DNA of 64,000 bases from Cohnella rhizoplanae (GTDB lineage: Bacteria > Bacillota > Bacilli > Paenibacillales > Paenibacillaceae). Positions 52,901 to 61,578 of the stretch are shown in pieces; position 1 is the stretch's first letter; each line of letters opens with the position of its first letter. The position numbers and the translations under genes are program-made. The stretch spans positions 62,001 through 126,000 of the forward strand of contig NZ_CAOJCN010000001.1 in NCBI RefSeq assembly GCF_948329515.1, written 5' to 3'. The notes under the pieces are model-generated. The model did not search any database and was not told where the DNA came from. It worked only from the letters and a program-made list of their open reading frames with translations.

Positions 52901-55222
52901 GCCGAACTCGCCGCTTTTTTGGCCGACCGGGAACGTATATAGCGGGTATAACGACTCATTGCGGGAAAAAGCCTTTTGATAAGCGTTGAATCCGGTCGAT
53001 TGATAGAGTACGTCCATCAGCCATTTGTCGCCGTACGACGACCACTGCCAGTAGCCGGGGCCCTGCGCCCAACCGCCGTCTTCGCCGCCCCAAGGCGGCA
53101 AAAGATTAATATAGGCCGGAATGCCGATCTTGTACCATTTCTGCGCTCTCGCCGAGACGAGCTCGCCGTCGATCACGATGTCGTCGTGAAGCAGCGCGGT
53201 CGCGATGACGCCTAGATAGGCGACGTTGGACCAGCCGTGGGAATTGTACGGACTGACGGTCAGGCGGGCTTCGCCTAACGCGACGTCGTTGGCGATCGTC
53301 TGCGTTCTGTCGACGATCATCGTCAGCGCCTGAACCCGGTCGGACTCGCTAAGCGTGTCGTAGATCCAGTCGTAGGTCAGGGCGCTTTTGCGCGCGATAT
53401 CCCGGTGAATCTGATCGTTGTTCGCATAGTAGGTCGGTCCCGACTTGGTGTTCCAAGTCGACAGATTGAGCAGACGCGCACGCGCGTAGGTCGCGTACTT
53501 CGCCTCTCCCGTCAATAGATGAATGAAGGCCGCATAGTACATTTTGTTCGTTTCGGTGGAGACGTAAGTCAGGTCCTGGGTCGCCGGCTCGGGCGGAGGC
53601 GCGTTGGCCGCCGGATTGTCCTGGTAAGCCTGAAGCGCCGCGTCGGCCAGCGTTTTTATTCGTTGAAACGTTCGCTTGCCGTCGCCTTCTTTGCGCGCGC
53701 GGAAGTCCGCCAGCTCCGCCGCGTTGGTCAGAACGCGCGGATGCGTCGTCGATACCTTGCTCATGATCTGCTCGACAGGCGGCACCGGGAAAGGAACGGC
53801 GTCCGCGTCGATACGGAACTTGCGCGTATCGCTCCAGTTGGACCAGCCTGCCGTCTTGTGGAACCTCACCCTCCAGAAGTACGATTCGCCGGCCGCAAAC
53901 GTGACCGGAAAGTTGTAGTAGTTCACCGCGATGTCGCTCTTCTGGTAAGCGACATTCGCGAATGCGCTATCCGTAGCGACCTGAAGCTCGTATACATCCG
54001 TTCCGCTGACGTGGGGCCACCCAAAGTCCGGCGGGTTCTGCGTCGTTACCAGGTTTGCGATCGGCTGAAAGTGCCTCATGTGGGCTGGATCCGAGGTGTC
54101 GGCGGGCCAGACGAGCGAACCTACTGGCGGCGTCGCGGTCGGAGCCGTCGTAGGCGTAGCCGTTGGCGTCGCGGTCGGTGACGGGCCTGTATCTGCAGCA
54201 GTCAGAGATGCCCGGTCGAAGTAAACGTCGGCCGTGTCCGTACCCGACGTGGACAGCTCCAGCTGCACGGCGGTCGTACCGGCTGGCGGCTCCGCCGTAA
54301 ACGTCAGCGTCTCCCAGCTTCCGGTGCCGGTCGTATGCGCTTCCGCGAACTGGTCGCCGGAAGCGCCGATGTAGCGCAGGATCAGGTCCGCGCCGCCCGA
54401 TGCCGCGTTCGCTTTGACGGCGGCCGTGTATGCCTTGCCGGCTACGACCGGCGTTTCCTGACCTTTCACGCTGTATGCGTCCGTGGTCGAGCCGTCAACG
54501 ATACGGAGCGACCGGCTGCCATGATAGACGGTCGAAGCGACGGATGTGACGCTGGATGCCTGGCCGTGATCGACGGCCGTCCATACGGCCGGTCTCGTGC
54601 CCGACGTCTGCTCGAAGCTCGGATTTGGCAGCAGCTCGGTCGTTTTGAGCGAGACGTCGTCGAAGATAGCGGTTCCGGTCGGCGTCGCGCTCGGGATGAC
54701 GAGCAGGATTTTAATGAAGACCGTATTGTCGGGCGGCGTCGCGTTCACCGTAAGCGTTTGCCAGTTCGGGGAAACGGTCGTCGTCGTGAAGCCCTTTTGA
54801 TTGATCGCGTCGCCGTGTATGCCGTCGTAATAGCGGATAAGCAGGCTCGCGCCGCCTGACACGATTTTGGTTTTCACGCTGGCCGTATAAGCGGTGCCCG
54901 GCGAATAATAGATCGGATCGCTGGTCGCCGTCGCAGTCGTAGCGGAGGTATTGTCAATCAGCTTCAGGCTGCGGTCCCCGGCGACGACCGGATCCGTGGA
55001 AGCTTCATAACTAACGTCGGCGTTGGAATGGTACGTCCAGTTGGCCGGCAATGCGCCCGACAACGTCTCGAAGCCGGGATTGGGCGCCAGCTCGGGGCCT
55101 TGTACCGGATTCGCGCCGGCCGCTCCGGCAAGTGGCGCTGCAAAAAGGCTTAAACAAAAGCTGAGCGTCATCAGAAATGCGGTTGAGCCTGAAAGGCTTC
55201 GTTGCCAACTGCGTTTGGTCAC
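49919..55222 (-). CDS. Large secreted heparinase II/III-like protein with cohesin and dockerin
   Basis: A 1767-residue exported multidomain protein. It has a signal peptide (about 1-36) and two CBM-like beta domains (about 45-190 and 197-340, each starting NPxFE). A Thr/Pro linker (about 344-369) and a fibronectin-like DUF4962 region (about 370-475) follow. Then come an alpha/alpha toroid (about 486-860) and a beta-sandwich (about 860-1270) as in heparinase II/III polysaccharide lyases, a further CBM-like domain (about 1350-1488), a cohesin-like domain (1492-1625), a helical FIVAR-like part and a type I dockerin (1707-1767) with two calcium loops ([19 protein letters not shown]). Start GTG is nine bases after AGGAGG. 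It is a likely polysaccharide lyase for an acidic glycan; the substrate is unknown. Confidence 0.9.
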   Translation of the reverse strand: MTKRSWQRSLSGSTAFLMTLSFCLSLFAAPLAGAAGANPVQGPELAPNPGFETLSGALPANWTYHSNADVSYEASTDPVVAGDRSLKLIDNTSATTATATSDPIYYSPGTAYTASVKTKIVSGGASLLIRYYDGIHGDAINQKGFTTTTVSPNWQTLTVNATPPDNTVFIKILLVIPSATPTGTAIFDDVSLKTTELLPNPSFEQTSGTRPAVWTAVDHGQASSVTSVASTVYHGSRSLRIVDGSTTDAYSVKGQETPVVAGKAYTAAVKANAASGGADLILRYIGASGDQFAEAHTTGTGSWETLTFTAEPPAGTTAVQLELSTSGTDTADVYFDRASLTAADTGPSPTATPTATPTTAPTATPPVGSLVWPADTSDPAHMRHFQPIANLVTTQNPPDFGWPHVSGTDVYELQVATDSAFANVAYQKSDIAVNYYNFPVTFAAGESYFWRVRFHKTAGWSNWSDTRKFRIDADAVPFPVPPVEQIMSKVSTTHPRVLTNAAELADFRARKEGDGKRTFQRIKTLADAALQAYQDNPAANAPPPEPATQDLTYVSTETNKMYYAAFIHLLTGEAKYATYARARLLNLSTWNTKSGPTYYANNDQIHRDIARKSALTYDWIYDTLSESDRVQALTMIVDRTQTIANDVALGEARLTVSPYNSHGWSNVAYLGVIATALLHDDIVIDGELVSARAQKWYKIGIPAYINLLPPWGGEDGGWAQGPGYWQWSSYGDKWLMDVLYQSTGFNAYQKAFSRNESLYPLYTFPVGQKSGEFGDDINLMAPDYVSLAVTRNASMYQNPVMKWYSQISPYLADEPYSYLYEDSTLGVRPPVEMPTAKYFDDIGWVTMHSSLYDPKRISFYFKSSPYGSWNHSAPDQNALIIMAYGEELTVDGGFYDSFGSKHNQQYTKQTFAKNAITYDGKKGQKIFDMKASGQIAGFATNKDFDAAVGDATTAYNTDLANNIGLDLAQRSVIYVKPGAFVVVDNLKAREPGGSSFEYNLHADKSLVLDGDQSGATIVKNQAALKVRLYEPNLTASVTDKYIIADGTEAPPTDSAAFVGRVRQHATFVTPKKEEATIVSTYVPYRVGTSPENIAVEDFAAYKKLHFTDGTDVYVRKALSGLVDAGTVQFDGIAAAIKGDSVVLTGGTRLVKNGITLIDSTQPATIALSGDELSITGMSESQVSLRKSGVTTVLDESYRALPQGGSVTEAVYKRGVHWTASSDTLTLNVDPGQHQLLLDDIPAPAPMAAVSLPVEINGAATSVSLSTYGDGHGGAAGWGQLNIAGGMYEVLEAPEGLVFENNGGVQPVMTIGANAKIIVPHPIGTLKLRSVGSGEKSPAVQAADYDALKADLDVFAEAETFSGYEGGDISAYSTRPFLSGGQGISGWNNPGQSITWQLQVPEAGKYDVAIKYAGGWNSETGFAPRLVKLGSQYYTSDLPRTFDWGTQPQYWTAVTIKTGTDLPAGTLDLKMWNISGAMNVDWIGLIKSEEEQTEPSVKLTAATDSVGPGQTASVSLAMDRAAPAAGVDLTLSYDPERFTYESHVKDYAQQAVVVTDDAINGKLRILSARTGTGTLPASGSFLTLKFKVKAGAPAGVASFTSSAVKASSESGTVTDLAGTAATISVSNVGALAALVAEAQSLRDQASPGTATGEFFPAALPGLKAALTASIDAAKAVLAQASPTPAQVESALTDLTDAIAAFEANRITASTGDANGDQQFNIADFVRIATFYGKTAADAGWAEAQPADINRDGVVDIEDLAFVASRIIG

Positions 55223-55401
55223 GCGGATTCGCCTCCTGGGATGGTGTTGGATTAAAATGCGGCTTCAGCTCCCCTCCTTTAAAAAGATAGTTTTCATGCG
55301 GCCTTCCGTGATGTACGCTTATTGTATAAGGGACGGCCATGCCCGTTACATTCACTATTTTTACGAGAAATGACTTATCCCGCCGGAATCCGCGAAAATA
55401 A

Positions 55402-55415
55402 TGAAAACGCTTCAT
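55402..55415. promoter_or_regulatory. cre-like element between divergent genes
   Basis: TGAAAACGCTTCAT resembles a cre (TGAAAACGCTTTCA) in its first 11 positions. It lies in the 222-base gap between the heparinase-like gene and the AraC regulator and could bring either under CcpA. The match is incomplete. Confidence 0.45.
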
Positions 55416-55444
55416 AAAATAACTCGAGCAGATGGGAGACTCCT

Positions 55445-56248
55445 ATGGAAATCGAGATCCTCTACAGCGGCTATTCCTATCATGGAAAACCGATGCAGAA
55501 CGAGACCTGGCATACGGTCGATTATTATTTGATCCGCCTTCAGACGGAAGGCACGTGCGAGATCGAATTGAACGGCCGCGCGGAGCGGTTATATCCGGGC
55601 GATCTGCTGCTGCTGCGTCCCGGCGAGAGTTACCGGCTGGTCCTGGAAAACGACGAGACCGGAAAAACGGGAAGCGGCGATTTCTACGCCATCTGCAAAG
55701 GAACATGGATCGACCGCTGGGCGTCGAAGGGCCTGAAGCCCCAACGCGCGCGCATCCATGCGGACAGAGCGCTGCTCGATATTTGGAAGCTCGTCGTGCT
55801 GGAGCGGCGCCGTATCGGCGACAACAACGCCGAGCTCGTGGAGTGTCTGCTCCGCGCGCTGCTGCTGTCGATCGAAGCCGCGCTCAAGCAAGGCGCGGAC
55901 GGAGGTGCCCGGGCTGGCGTCGCATATCAAATGAAGCGTTATATCGAAGAGCACGCGACGAAGACGATCGCGGTCGAAGAAGTCGCGGCGAACGTTCGGC
56001 AGAGCCCGTCCCGCGCGGCCAAGCTGTTCAAGGAAGCATTCGGGGAAACGATCGTGCAATACGCCATGCGCGTCAGGCTGTCGATCGCCATCGAACGCAT
56101 GCAGTACAGCGGGCTGTCCTTGGAGCAGATCGCGGAGAGTTGCGGTTTTGGAAGCTATCCCTATTTTTACCGCTGCTTTATGAAGCGGTACGGAATTCCC
56201 CCCCGGCAGTACAGAGAACAGGCGGGCGTGTTCGCGATGGAGGGATAG
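55445..56248 (+). CDS. AraC-family transcriptional regulator
   Basis: A 267-residue regulator. An N-terminal cupin (about 15-85, YLIRLQTEGTCEIELNG, LYPGDLLLLRPGESYRL) senses a ligand. The C-terminal double helix-turn-helix (about 160-260) reads AVEEVAANVRQSPSRAAKLF and LEQIAESCGFGSYPYFYRCF, then IPPRQYRE. The last two helices match the AraC signature. It is divergent from the large secreted lyase-like gene, which is its likely target. GGGAG precedes the ATG. Confidence 0.93.
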   Translation: MEIEILYSGYSYHGKPMQNETWHTVDYYLIRLQTEGTCEIELNGRAERLYPGDLLLLRPGESYRLVLENDETGKTGSGDFYAICKGTWIDRWASKGLKPQRARIHADRALLDIWKLVVLERRRIGDNNAELVECLLRALLLSIEAALKQGADGGARAGVAYQMKRYIEEHATKTIAVEEVAANVRQSPSRAAKLFKEAFGETIVQYAMRVRLSIAIERMQYSGLSLEQIAESCGFGSYPYFYRCFMKRYGIPPRQYREQAGVFAMEG

Positions 56249-56272
56249 CGCCGAAGCGACGAACAAGCACGC

Positions 56273-56306
56273 AAAAAAAGGGCCGGCTCCTCAGAGGAGC
56301 CGGCCC
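56273..56306 (-). terminator. Terminator of sigK
   Basis: GGGCCGGCTCCTC (56280-56292) pairs with GAGGAGCCGGCCC (56294-56306). On the minus strand it is followed by seven T (complement of 56273-56279). Confidence 0.92.
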
Positions 56307-56323
56307 TGGCGTCTGGTTACGAT

Positions 56324-57028
56324 TTACTTTTTCGCCTTGTAAAATTCGTGGTACAGCTTCATTAATGCCCGCTTTTCGATCCGAGACACGTAGCTGCGGC
56401 TGATGCCGAGCTCCCGCGCGATCTCGCGCTGCGTGCGTTCGTCCCCGCCCTTGCCGTCCAGGCCGAACCGGCCGCGGATGACCTCCTGCTCCCGCTCGTC
56501 GAGAATATCGAGATTTTGATAAATTTTGCTTTTTTCGATTTTGAGCTGCACTTTTTCGACCACATCGTCCGGCTCGCTGCCGAGAATATCCTGAAGGGTA
56601 ATTTCGTTTCCTTCCTTGTCCGTACCGATCGGATCGTGCAGGGACACGTCTTTGCGGGTTTTCTTGAGCGATCTTAAGTGCATCAGGATCTCGTTCTCGA
56701 TACAACGGGCCGCGAAGGTGGCGAGCTTGGTGCCCTTGCCGATCTGGAAGCTCTCGATGGCCTTGATAAGGCCGATCGTGCCGATCGAGATGAGATCCTC
56801 GAGATCCTCGCCGGTGTTGTCGAATTTCTTGACGATATGCGCGACCAGCCTCAGATTGTGCTCGATCAACAGGTTGCGCGCCCTGGCGTCGCCCTCCGCC
56901 ATGAGGCTTAAGTATTTACTTTCCTCCTGCTCGGACAGGGGCTGGGGAAAAGCGTTGTTTTTGACATAAGAGACGAGCAAGGAGAGCTGCTTGATGAAGA
57001 GCGCTATTGAGGTAAAGAATCCGGGCAC
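56324..57028 (-). CDS. sigK: RNA polymerase sporulation sigma factor SigK (pro-SigK)
   Basis: A 234-residue sigma-70 factor for late mother-cell sporulation genes. The N-terminal pro-sequence ([20 protein letters not shown]) is hydrophobic and precedes [12 protein letters not shown], the start of the mature protein in Bacillus, which predicts cleavage between Ser20 and Tyr21 by SpoIVFB. Region 2 is [19 protein letters not shown] to [12 protein letters not shown]; region 4 is [20 protein letters not shown]. Start GTG is seven bases after AGGAGG. The gene is continuous, with no skin-type insertion. A strong terminator follows. Confidence 0.97.
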   Translation of the reverse strand: MPGFFTSIALFIKQLSLLVSYVKNNAFPQPLSEQEESKYLSLMAEGDARARNLLIEHNLRLVAHIVKKFDNTGEDLEDLISIGTIGLIKAIESFQIGKGTKLATFAARCIENEILMHLRSLKKTRKDVSLHDPIGTDKEGNEITLQDILGSEPDDVVEKVQLKIEKSKIYQNLDILDEREQEVIRGRFGLDGKGGDERTQREIARELGISRSYVSRIEKRALMKLYHEFYKAKK

Positions 57029-57209
57029 GTGACGGCCTCCTCCGGTTGTAAGTTCAGGTTGACGCGCGACCATTACCATTCTATGTGGGCCGGCGCCCAT
57101 CCGTGCCTGTCAGCGGCGCTATATTTACTCCAATTCCCAACCATAACCTGAACGCTTCCGGCGAATAATGAACGGGACAACAGTCCGAGCCGGAAAGGGG
57201 ATGACAACC

Positions 57210-57704
57210 ATGGCGACCAAAGAGGCCGGAAGAGGGCCCGCTTCATACAAACCGCTATCCATGTCGCCGAAGGAGTACAAGCAGTTCGCGAAAAGCCGGC
57301 GGCCCGCGAGGCCGATTTTAGCCAACTGCGTGCGCGCGTTTTTGGTGGGAGGATTCATTTGCTTGATCGGACAGGGCGTTCAAAACTTTTTTATGGCCGT
57401 TTTCGATATGAGCAGCCGGGAAGCGAGCAATCCGACGGTCGCGATCATGATCCTGATCTCCGTCATTCTCACCTGCCTGGGCGTTTATGACAAAATCGCG
57501 CAATGGGCGGGCGCCGGAACGGCGGTTCCCGTTACCGGCTTCGCGAACTCCATGTGCTCCGCGGCCATCGAGCATCGCAGCGAGGGGCTCGTGCTCGGCG
57601 TCGGCGCCAATATGTTTAAGCTCGCCGGCTCCGTCATCGTATTCGGTACGGTCGCGGCCTTTTTCGTCGCGATCGTCTATTGGATCCTGGGGGTGAGCCA
57701 CTGA
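57210..57704 (+). CDS. spoVAC: Stage V sporulation protein AC
   Basis: A 164-residue inner-membrane protein of germinating spores. After a polar N-terminus with the family start YKPLSMSPKEYKQFAK come about four helices from residue 40 (FLVGGFICLIGQGVQNFF, VAIMILISVILTCLGVYD, FANSMCSAAIEHRSEGLVLG). SpoVAC forms part of the channel moving calcium-dipicolinate and has mechanosensitive activity. ATG 57210 is nine bases after GGGG; ATG 57201 is an alternative. One-base overlap with spoVAD. Confidence 0.95.
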   Translation: MATKEAGRGPASYKPLSMSPKEYKQFAKSRRPARPILANCVRAFLVGGFICLIGQGVQNFFMAVFDMSSREASNPTVAIMILISVILTCLGVYDKIAQWAGAGTAVPVTGFANSMCSAAIEHRSEGLVLGVGANMFKLAGSVIVFGTVAAFFVAIVYWILGVSH

Positions 57705-58708
57705 TGCTACAAGGCAGGCGAACCTGGATTTTCGACAAGCCGCCGGTTATCCTGGCCACGGGCACCGTCGTCGGCCCGGACGAGGGCGAGGGGCCACTCG
57801 CCGCCGACTTCGATCTGGTGCACCCCGACATGACGATCCAGCAGCCGAGCTGGGAGAAGGCAGAGCGGCTGATGCTCGAGCAAGCATCGGATATCGCGCT
57901 GTCCAAGGCCGCGCTGTCCAAGGACAAGATCAACTTCTACGTAGGCGGAGACCTGATCAACCAGATCATCAGCAGCACGTTCGCCGCACGCACGCTGGGC
58001 GCGCCGTATCTGGGCGTATTCGGCGCCTGCTCGACCTCGATGGAGTCGCTGGCGCTCGCCGCGCTGCTCGTGTCGACGGGGGCGGCCCGCTATGCGATGG
58101 CGGGCACGAGCAGCCACAACTGCACCGCCGAAAAGCAATTCCGTTATCCCACCGAATACGGCTCGCAAAAGCCGCCTACCGCCCAGTATACGGTGACTGG
58201 GGCCGGCGCTGCCGTCGTCGCCGCGGAAGGCAAAGGACCTCGCATAACCGCCGCCACGATCGGACGCATCATGGACCTGGGCCTCAAGGATCCGTTCGAT
58301 ATGGGCTCGGCGATGGCGCCGGCCGCCGTGGACACGATACAGGCCCATCTGCAGGAGACCGGTCGGGAGCCGGGCTATTACGACTTGATCGTGACCGGCG
58401 ACCTCGCGTCCGTCGGCCATCCGATCGCCGCGGATCTGCTCAAGCGTCACGGCGTGCCGATGTCGGAGACGCAGTTCAACGACTGCGGCCTGCTCGTTTA
58501 CGACATCGCCAAACAGACCGTTCAGGCCGGAGGCAGCGGCTGCGCATGCTCCGCGACCGTCGCGTACGGGCATCTGCTCAAGCGGCTGGGGAAAGGGGAA
58601 CTGAAGCGCATCCTCGTCGTAGCCACGGGCGCGCTGCTCTCTCCGCTGTCGTTCCAGCAAGGCGAGAGCATTCCCTGCATCGCCCATGCGGTATCCATCG
58701 AGGGCTAG
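57704..58708 (+). CDS. spoVAD: Stage V sporulation protein AD
   Basis: A 334-residue soluble protein with a thiolase-like fold that binds dipicolinic acid on the spore inner membrane. It starts MLQGRRTWIFDKPPVILATG. The segments GVFGACSTSMESLALAALLV, AEKQFRYPTEYGSQKPPTAQ and GYYDLIVTGDLASVGHPIA are characteristic. The ATG overlaps the spoVAC stop (TGATG). Full length for the family. Confidence 0.97.
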   Translation: MLQGRRTWIFDKPPVILATGTVVGPDEGEGPLAADFDLVHPDMTIQQPSWEKAERLMLEQASDIALSKAALSKDKINFYVGGDLINQIISSTFAARTLGAPYLGVFGACSTSMESLALAALLVSTGAARYAMAGTSSHNCTAEKQFRYPTEYGSQKPPTAQYTVTGAGAAVVAAEGKGPRITAATIGRIMDLGLKDPFDMGSAMAPAAVDTIQAHLQETGREPGYYDLIVTGDLASVGHPIAADLLKRHGVPMSETQFNDCGLLVYDIAKQTVQAGGSGCACSATVAYGHLLKRLGKGELKRILVVATGALLSPLSFQQGESIPCIAHAVSIEG

Positions 58709-58738
58709 GCTCGAATATCCCGAAAGGAGGACCAACGG

Positions 58739-59089
58739 ATGCAATATTTATGGGCATTCCTCATCGGCGGGGCGATCTGCATCGTCGGACAGCTGCTGTT
58801 CGACGTCGCCAAATTGACGCCCGCCCATACGATGGCGACGCTCGTCGTCACCGGCGCGGTGCTCGACGGCCTCGGATTGTACGATCCGCTCGTCGACTTC
58901 GCCGGCGCGGGCGCGACCATTCCGATCACGAGCTTCGGCAACGCGCTTGTCCACGGCGCTTTAAGCGAGCTGCAGGAAGTCGGGTGGATTGGCATTATTA
59001 CCGGTATTTTCCAGATTACGAGCGCCGGTATTTCCGCGGCCATCATTTTCTCGTTTCTGGCCGCGCTGGCCGTCAAGCCCAAGGGATGA
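58739..59089 (+). CDS. spoVAE: Stage V sporulation protein AEb
   Basis: A 116-residue integral membrane protein with three or four helices ([24 protein letters not shown]-like [30 protein letters not shown]). The segment [14 protein letters not shown] echoes SpoVAC and marks SpoVAEb. GAAAGGAGG precedes the ATG. It ends the triad; spoVAA, spoVAB and spoVAF are not nearby. Confidence 0.95.
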   Translation: MQYLWAFLIGGAICIVGQLLFDVAKLTPAHTMATLVVTGAVLDGLGLYDPLVDFAGAGATIPITSFGNALVHGALSELQEVGWIGIITGIFQITSAGISAAIIFSFLAALAVKPKG

Positions 59090-59196
59090 TTGCAGCGTTT
59101 ATGTAAATTTTAGACTTGTTTTGCACCGGTTCTCACCGTACCGGTTTATTGAATCCGGATTTTCGATAGCGGCCGACGGTCGCGGTACTTCCTTGC

Positions 59197-59267
59197 GCCA
59201 GTTCGGTGCAGCGGGTCCATTTGATGTTCCAGCAGCCGGTTCGCCTAACGCGAATTGGCTTTTTTTC
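59197..59267 (+). terminator. Probable terminator after the spoVA genes
   Basis: GCCAGTTCG (59197-59205) pairs with CGAATTGGC (59251-59259, one G-T wobble) across a 45-base loop, followed by eight T. The long loop lowers confidence. Confidence 0.55.
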
Positions 59268-59292
59268 TATTATTATTTGGAGTTTTGCAAAA

Positions 59293-59322
59293 TTGTAGTC
59301 GCGATTACCCATCAAGTATAAT
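59293..59322 (+). promoter_or_regulatory. SigA promoter of the MoxR operon
   Basis: TTGTAG (59293-59298) and TATAAT (59317-59322) are 18 bp apart. CGTCCGACTA is repeated directly downstream in the leader. The rest of the 59090-59292 gap holds only the spoVA terminator. Confidence 0.7.
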
Positions 59323-59381
59323 AGTAGAGTAGCGTCCGACTATCGTCCGACTACCGTCAGATCCCATTAGGAGGGACCTCA

Positions 59382-60335
59382 ATGGAACAACAGACCGCCA
59401 TGCACATGTTGGATTCGATCAGGCGCAACATGGAATCTTGCATATACGGAAAAAAAGACGAGATCGCCTGGCTGCTGACCGCGCTGGTCGCGGGCGGGCA
59501 CGTTCTGATCGAGGACGTACCCGGCACCGGCAAGACGCAGCTCGTCAAGGCGCTTGCCCGATCGATCGGCGGTTTGTTCCATCGGATTCAGTGCAATCCC
59601 GATTTGCTGCCCACCGACATTACGGGCGTATCCATCTACCATCCGAAGCAGGAAGAGTTCGTGTTCAGGCCGGGTCCGGTCATGTCCAACCTCCTGCTCG
59701 CCGACGAGATCAATCGCGCCACGACCAAGACGCAGTCGGCGCTGCTCGAGGCGATGGAGGAGCGTCACGTGTCCGTCGACGGCATGACGTACCCGCTGCC
59801 GAAGCCCTTTATTTTGTTCGCCACGCAGAATCCGATCGAGTTCGAGGGCACCTACAATCTGCCCGAAGCGCAGCTTGACCGCTTCCTGATGAAGATCTCG
59901 CTCGGTTACCCGGACGAGGAGTCGGAGAAAAGACTGATCCTGGAGCCCGGCACGTCGCGCGCGGCGGACCAGCTTAACGCCGTCGCCGAAGCGGACGATA
60001 TCGTCGAGATTCAGCGTCTGGCGTCGGCCGTCCATCTGGACGGCGGCGTGGCCGACTATCTGGTTCAGCTCATCCGCTCGACGCGCAAGCACGCCTCGGT
60101 GCTGCTCGGCGCCAGTCCGCGCGCATCCGTGGCGCTCGCCGCCTGCGCGAAGGCCTACGCCTTCCTTCAGCATCGCGCTTACGTCATACCCGACGATATC
60201 AAGATATCGGCGCCTTTCGTGCTCGCGCACCGTCTCCACCTGAGGTCCGAAGCCCGCATGCAAGGCGCCACTGCGGACGGCGTCTTGCAGGAAGTCCTCA
60301 AGCAGCTGCCGGTGCCGGTGGCGCTGGAGCGTTAA
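59382..60335 (+). CDS. MoxR-family AAA+ ATPase
   Basis: A 317-residue AAA+ ATPase. Walker A is EDVPGTGKTQ, Walker B is LLLADEINRA, sensor 1 is ATQNPIEFEG, followed by the GTYNLPEAQLDRFLM block and a C-terminal lid (SPRASVALAACAKAYAFL). MoxR proteins act as chaperones for complexes assembled by neighbouring DUF58 and transglutaminase proteins. GGAGG precedes the ATG. First gene of a three-gene operon like B. subtilis yeaC-yeaD-yebA. Confidence 0.96.
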   Translation: MEQQTAMHMLDSIRRNMESCIYGKKDEIAWLLTALVAGGHVLIEDVPGTGKTQLVKALARSIGGLFHRIQCNPDLLPTDITGVSIYHPKQEEFVFRPGPVMSNLLLADEINRATTKTQSALLEAMEERHVSVDGMTYPLPKPFILFATQNPIEFEGTYNLPEAQLDRFLMKISLGYPDEESEKRLILEPGTSRAADQLNAVAEADDIVEIQRLASAVHLDGGVADYLVQLIRSTRKHASVLLGASPRASVALAACAKAYAFLQHRAYVIPDDIKISAPFVLAHRLHLRSEARMQGATADGVLQEVLKQLPVPVALER

Positions 60336-60336
60336 G

Positions 60337-61578
60337 ATGAAGCACCTGCCCCAGGTCCGCTTCGGCTGGTTTTGCGCGTTTTTGTATATTATCGCTTTAT
60401 CTTTCGTCGTCTTTCAGGGCGGCAAGACTTCGCTCATGCTGTTCGTCATTATGAACGGCCTCGGCCTCTATCTCCTGCTCGGGCGATGGAGCGGCATCGG
60501 CGGCATCCAGGGCACGCGCGCGCTTGCCGCCGCTACCGGACAAGACGGTCTCTACGCGGCGGGCTCGCGTCTGCGTGTCCGGCTGCAGATGCACGTGCCC
60601 GGCTTCTGGCCGCTGCCGTACGTGATCGTGCGCGAACGCCTCGTCAGGCTGAGCGGATCCGACCTGCAGGAGTACGAGCTGTCGTTCGTACCGGACTACA
60701 AGCGGCGCGGCCAGGTGGAGTACGAATCCGCGCCGCTGCGCCGCGGACGTTACAAGTTCCTCGAGACGCGCTGCTCGACCCGCGATATCTTCGGTCTGTT
60801 CGAGCATCAGGGCACTTTCCGGGAGGATCTGCAGATCAAGGTGCTCCCGCGGACGGTGGAGCTTCAGGAATGGCGCCACCTGCGCAAGGCGCGGACCGGA
60901 CAGATCGAGCAGCGCGCGAGCTCGCTCTGGGCGAAGGAGACGACGCAGATCGACGGCGTCAGGGAGTATATCCACGGCGACCGGATGTCGCGGATCCACT
61001 GGAACGCGACGGCCCGCACCGGGCAGTGGAAGTCCAAGGAATTCGAGCGCGAGGCGCTGCCCCGCTTCGTCATCGTGCTCGACCGGCGGGCGGGCGCTTA
61101 CCGGAGCGCCGAGTCGTTCGAGCTGGCCGTATCGACGGCGTCTTCGCTATTAAATCTCGCGCTGCGCAGGGGCATGCCGGTCGGCTTCGTCTCCGCCGGC
61201 CGGGAGACCGCGTGGTTCGGCGCGGGGAAGGCGCCGGTCAACCGCGAACTGCTGATGGAGCACCTCATCGACGTCGAGGCGGACGGCGAGGAACCGATGG
61301 ATGTCGTGCTCCGCAAGACCGCGGAGCGGTTCGAGTCCGGCGCGAGCTTCGTGCTGGTCAGCCCGTCCATGGAGGACGAGACGTTGTTCGCCCTGGAGGG
61401 ACTGACGGCCAAGCGGACCGGCCCGAGCCATATCCATATCGCCGAGCGAACGCCGAATCCCGAGCCGTCCGAGCGCTTGCTGCATTGGGCCCGTACGTTC
61501 CGCGGCAGGCAGTGGGAGTTATGTTCGATTACGCGCCTTGAGGAACTACCGATGGCACTGGAGGCGGGCACCGCTTGA
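60337..61578 (+). CDS. DUF58 domain protein
   Basis: A 413-residue protein with two N-terminal membrane helices (about 5-22 and 25-45), a beta-rich middle part (about 60-185) and the DUF58 core (about 190-300) with VREYIHGDRMSRIHWNATARTGQWKSKEFE. A von Willebrand-like fold follows (FVIVLDRRAG). It starts one base after the MoxR stop and overlaps the transglutaminase gene by four bases. MoxR, DUF58 and transglutaminase proteins work together in many bacteria; the target is unknown. Confidence 0.94.
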   Translation: MKHLPQVRFGWFCAFLYIIALSFVVFQGGKTSLMLFVIMNGLGLYLLLGRWSGIGGIQGTRALAAATGQDGLYAAGSRLRVRLQMHVPGFWPLPYVIVRERLVRLSGSDLQEYELSFVPDYKRRGQVEYESAPLRRGRYKFLETRCSTRDIFGLFEHQGTFREDLQIKVLPRTVELQEWRHLRKARTGQIEQRASSLWAKETTQIDGVREYIHGDRMSRIHWNATARTGQWKSKEFEREALPRFVIVLDRRAGAYRSAESFELAVSTASSLLNLALRRGMPVGFVSAGRETAWFGAGKAPVNRELLMEHLIDVEADGEEPMDVVLRKTAERFESGASFVLVSPSMEDETLFALEGLTAKRTGPSHIHIAERTPNPEPSERLLHWARTFRGRQWELCSITRLEELPMALEAGTA

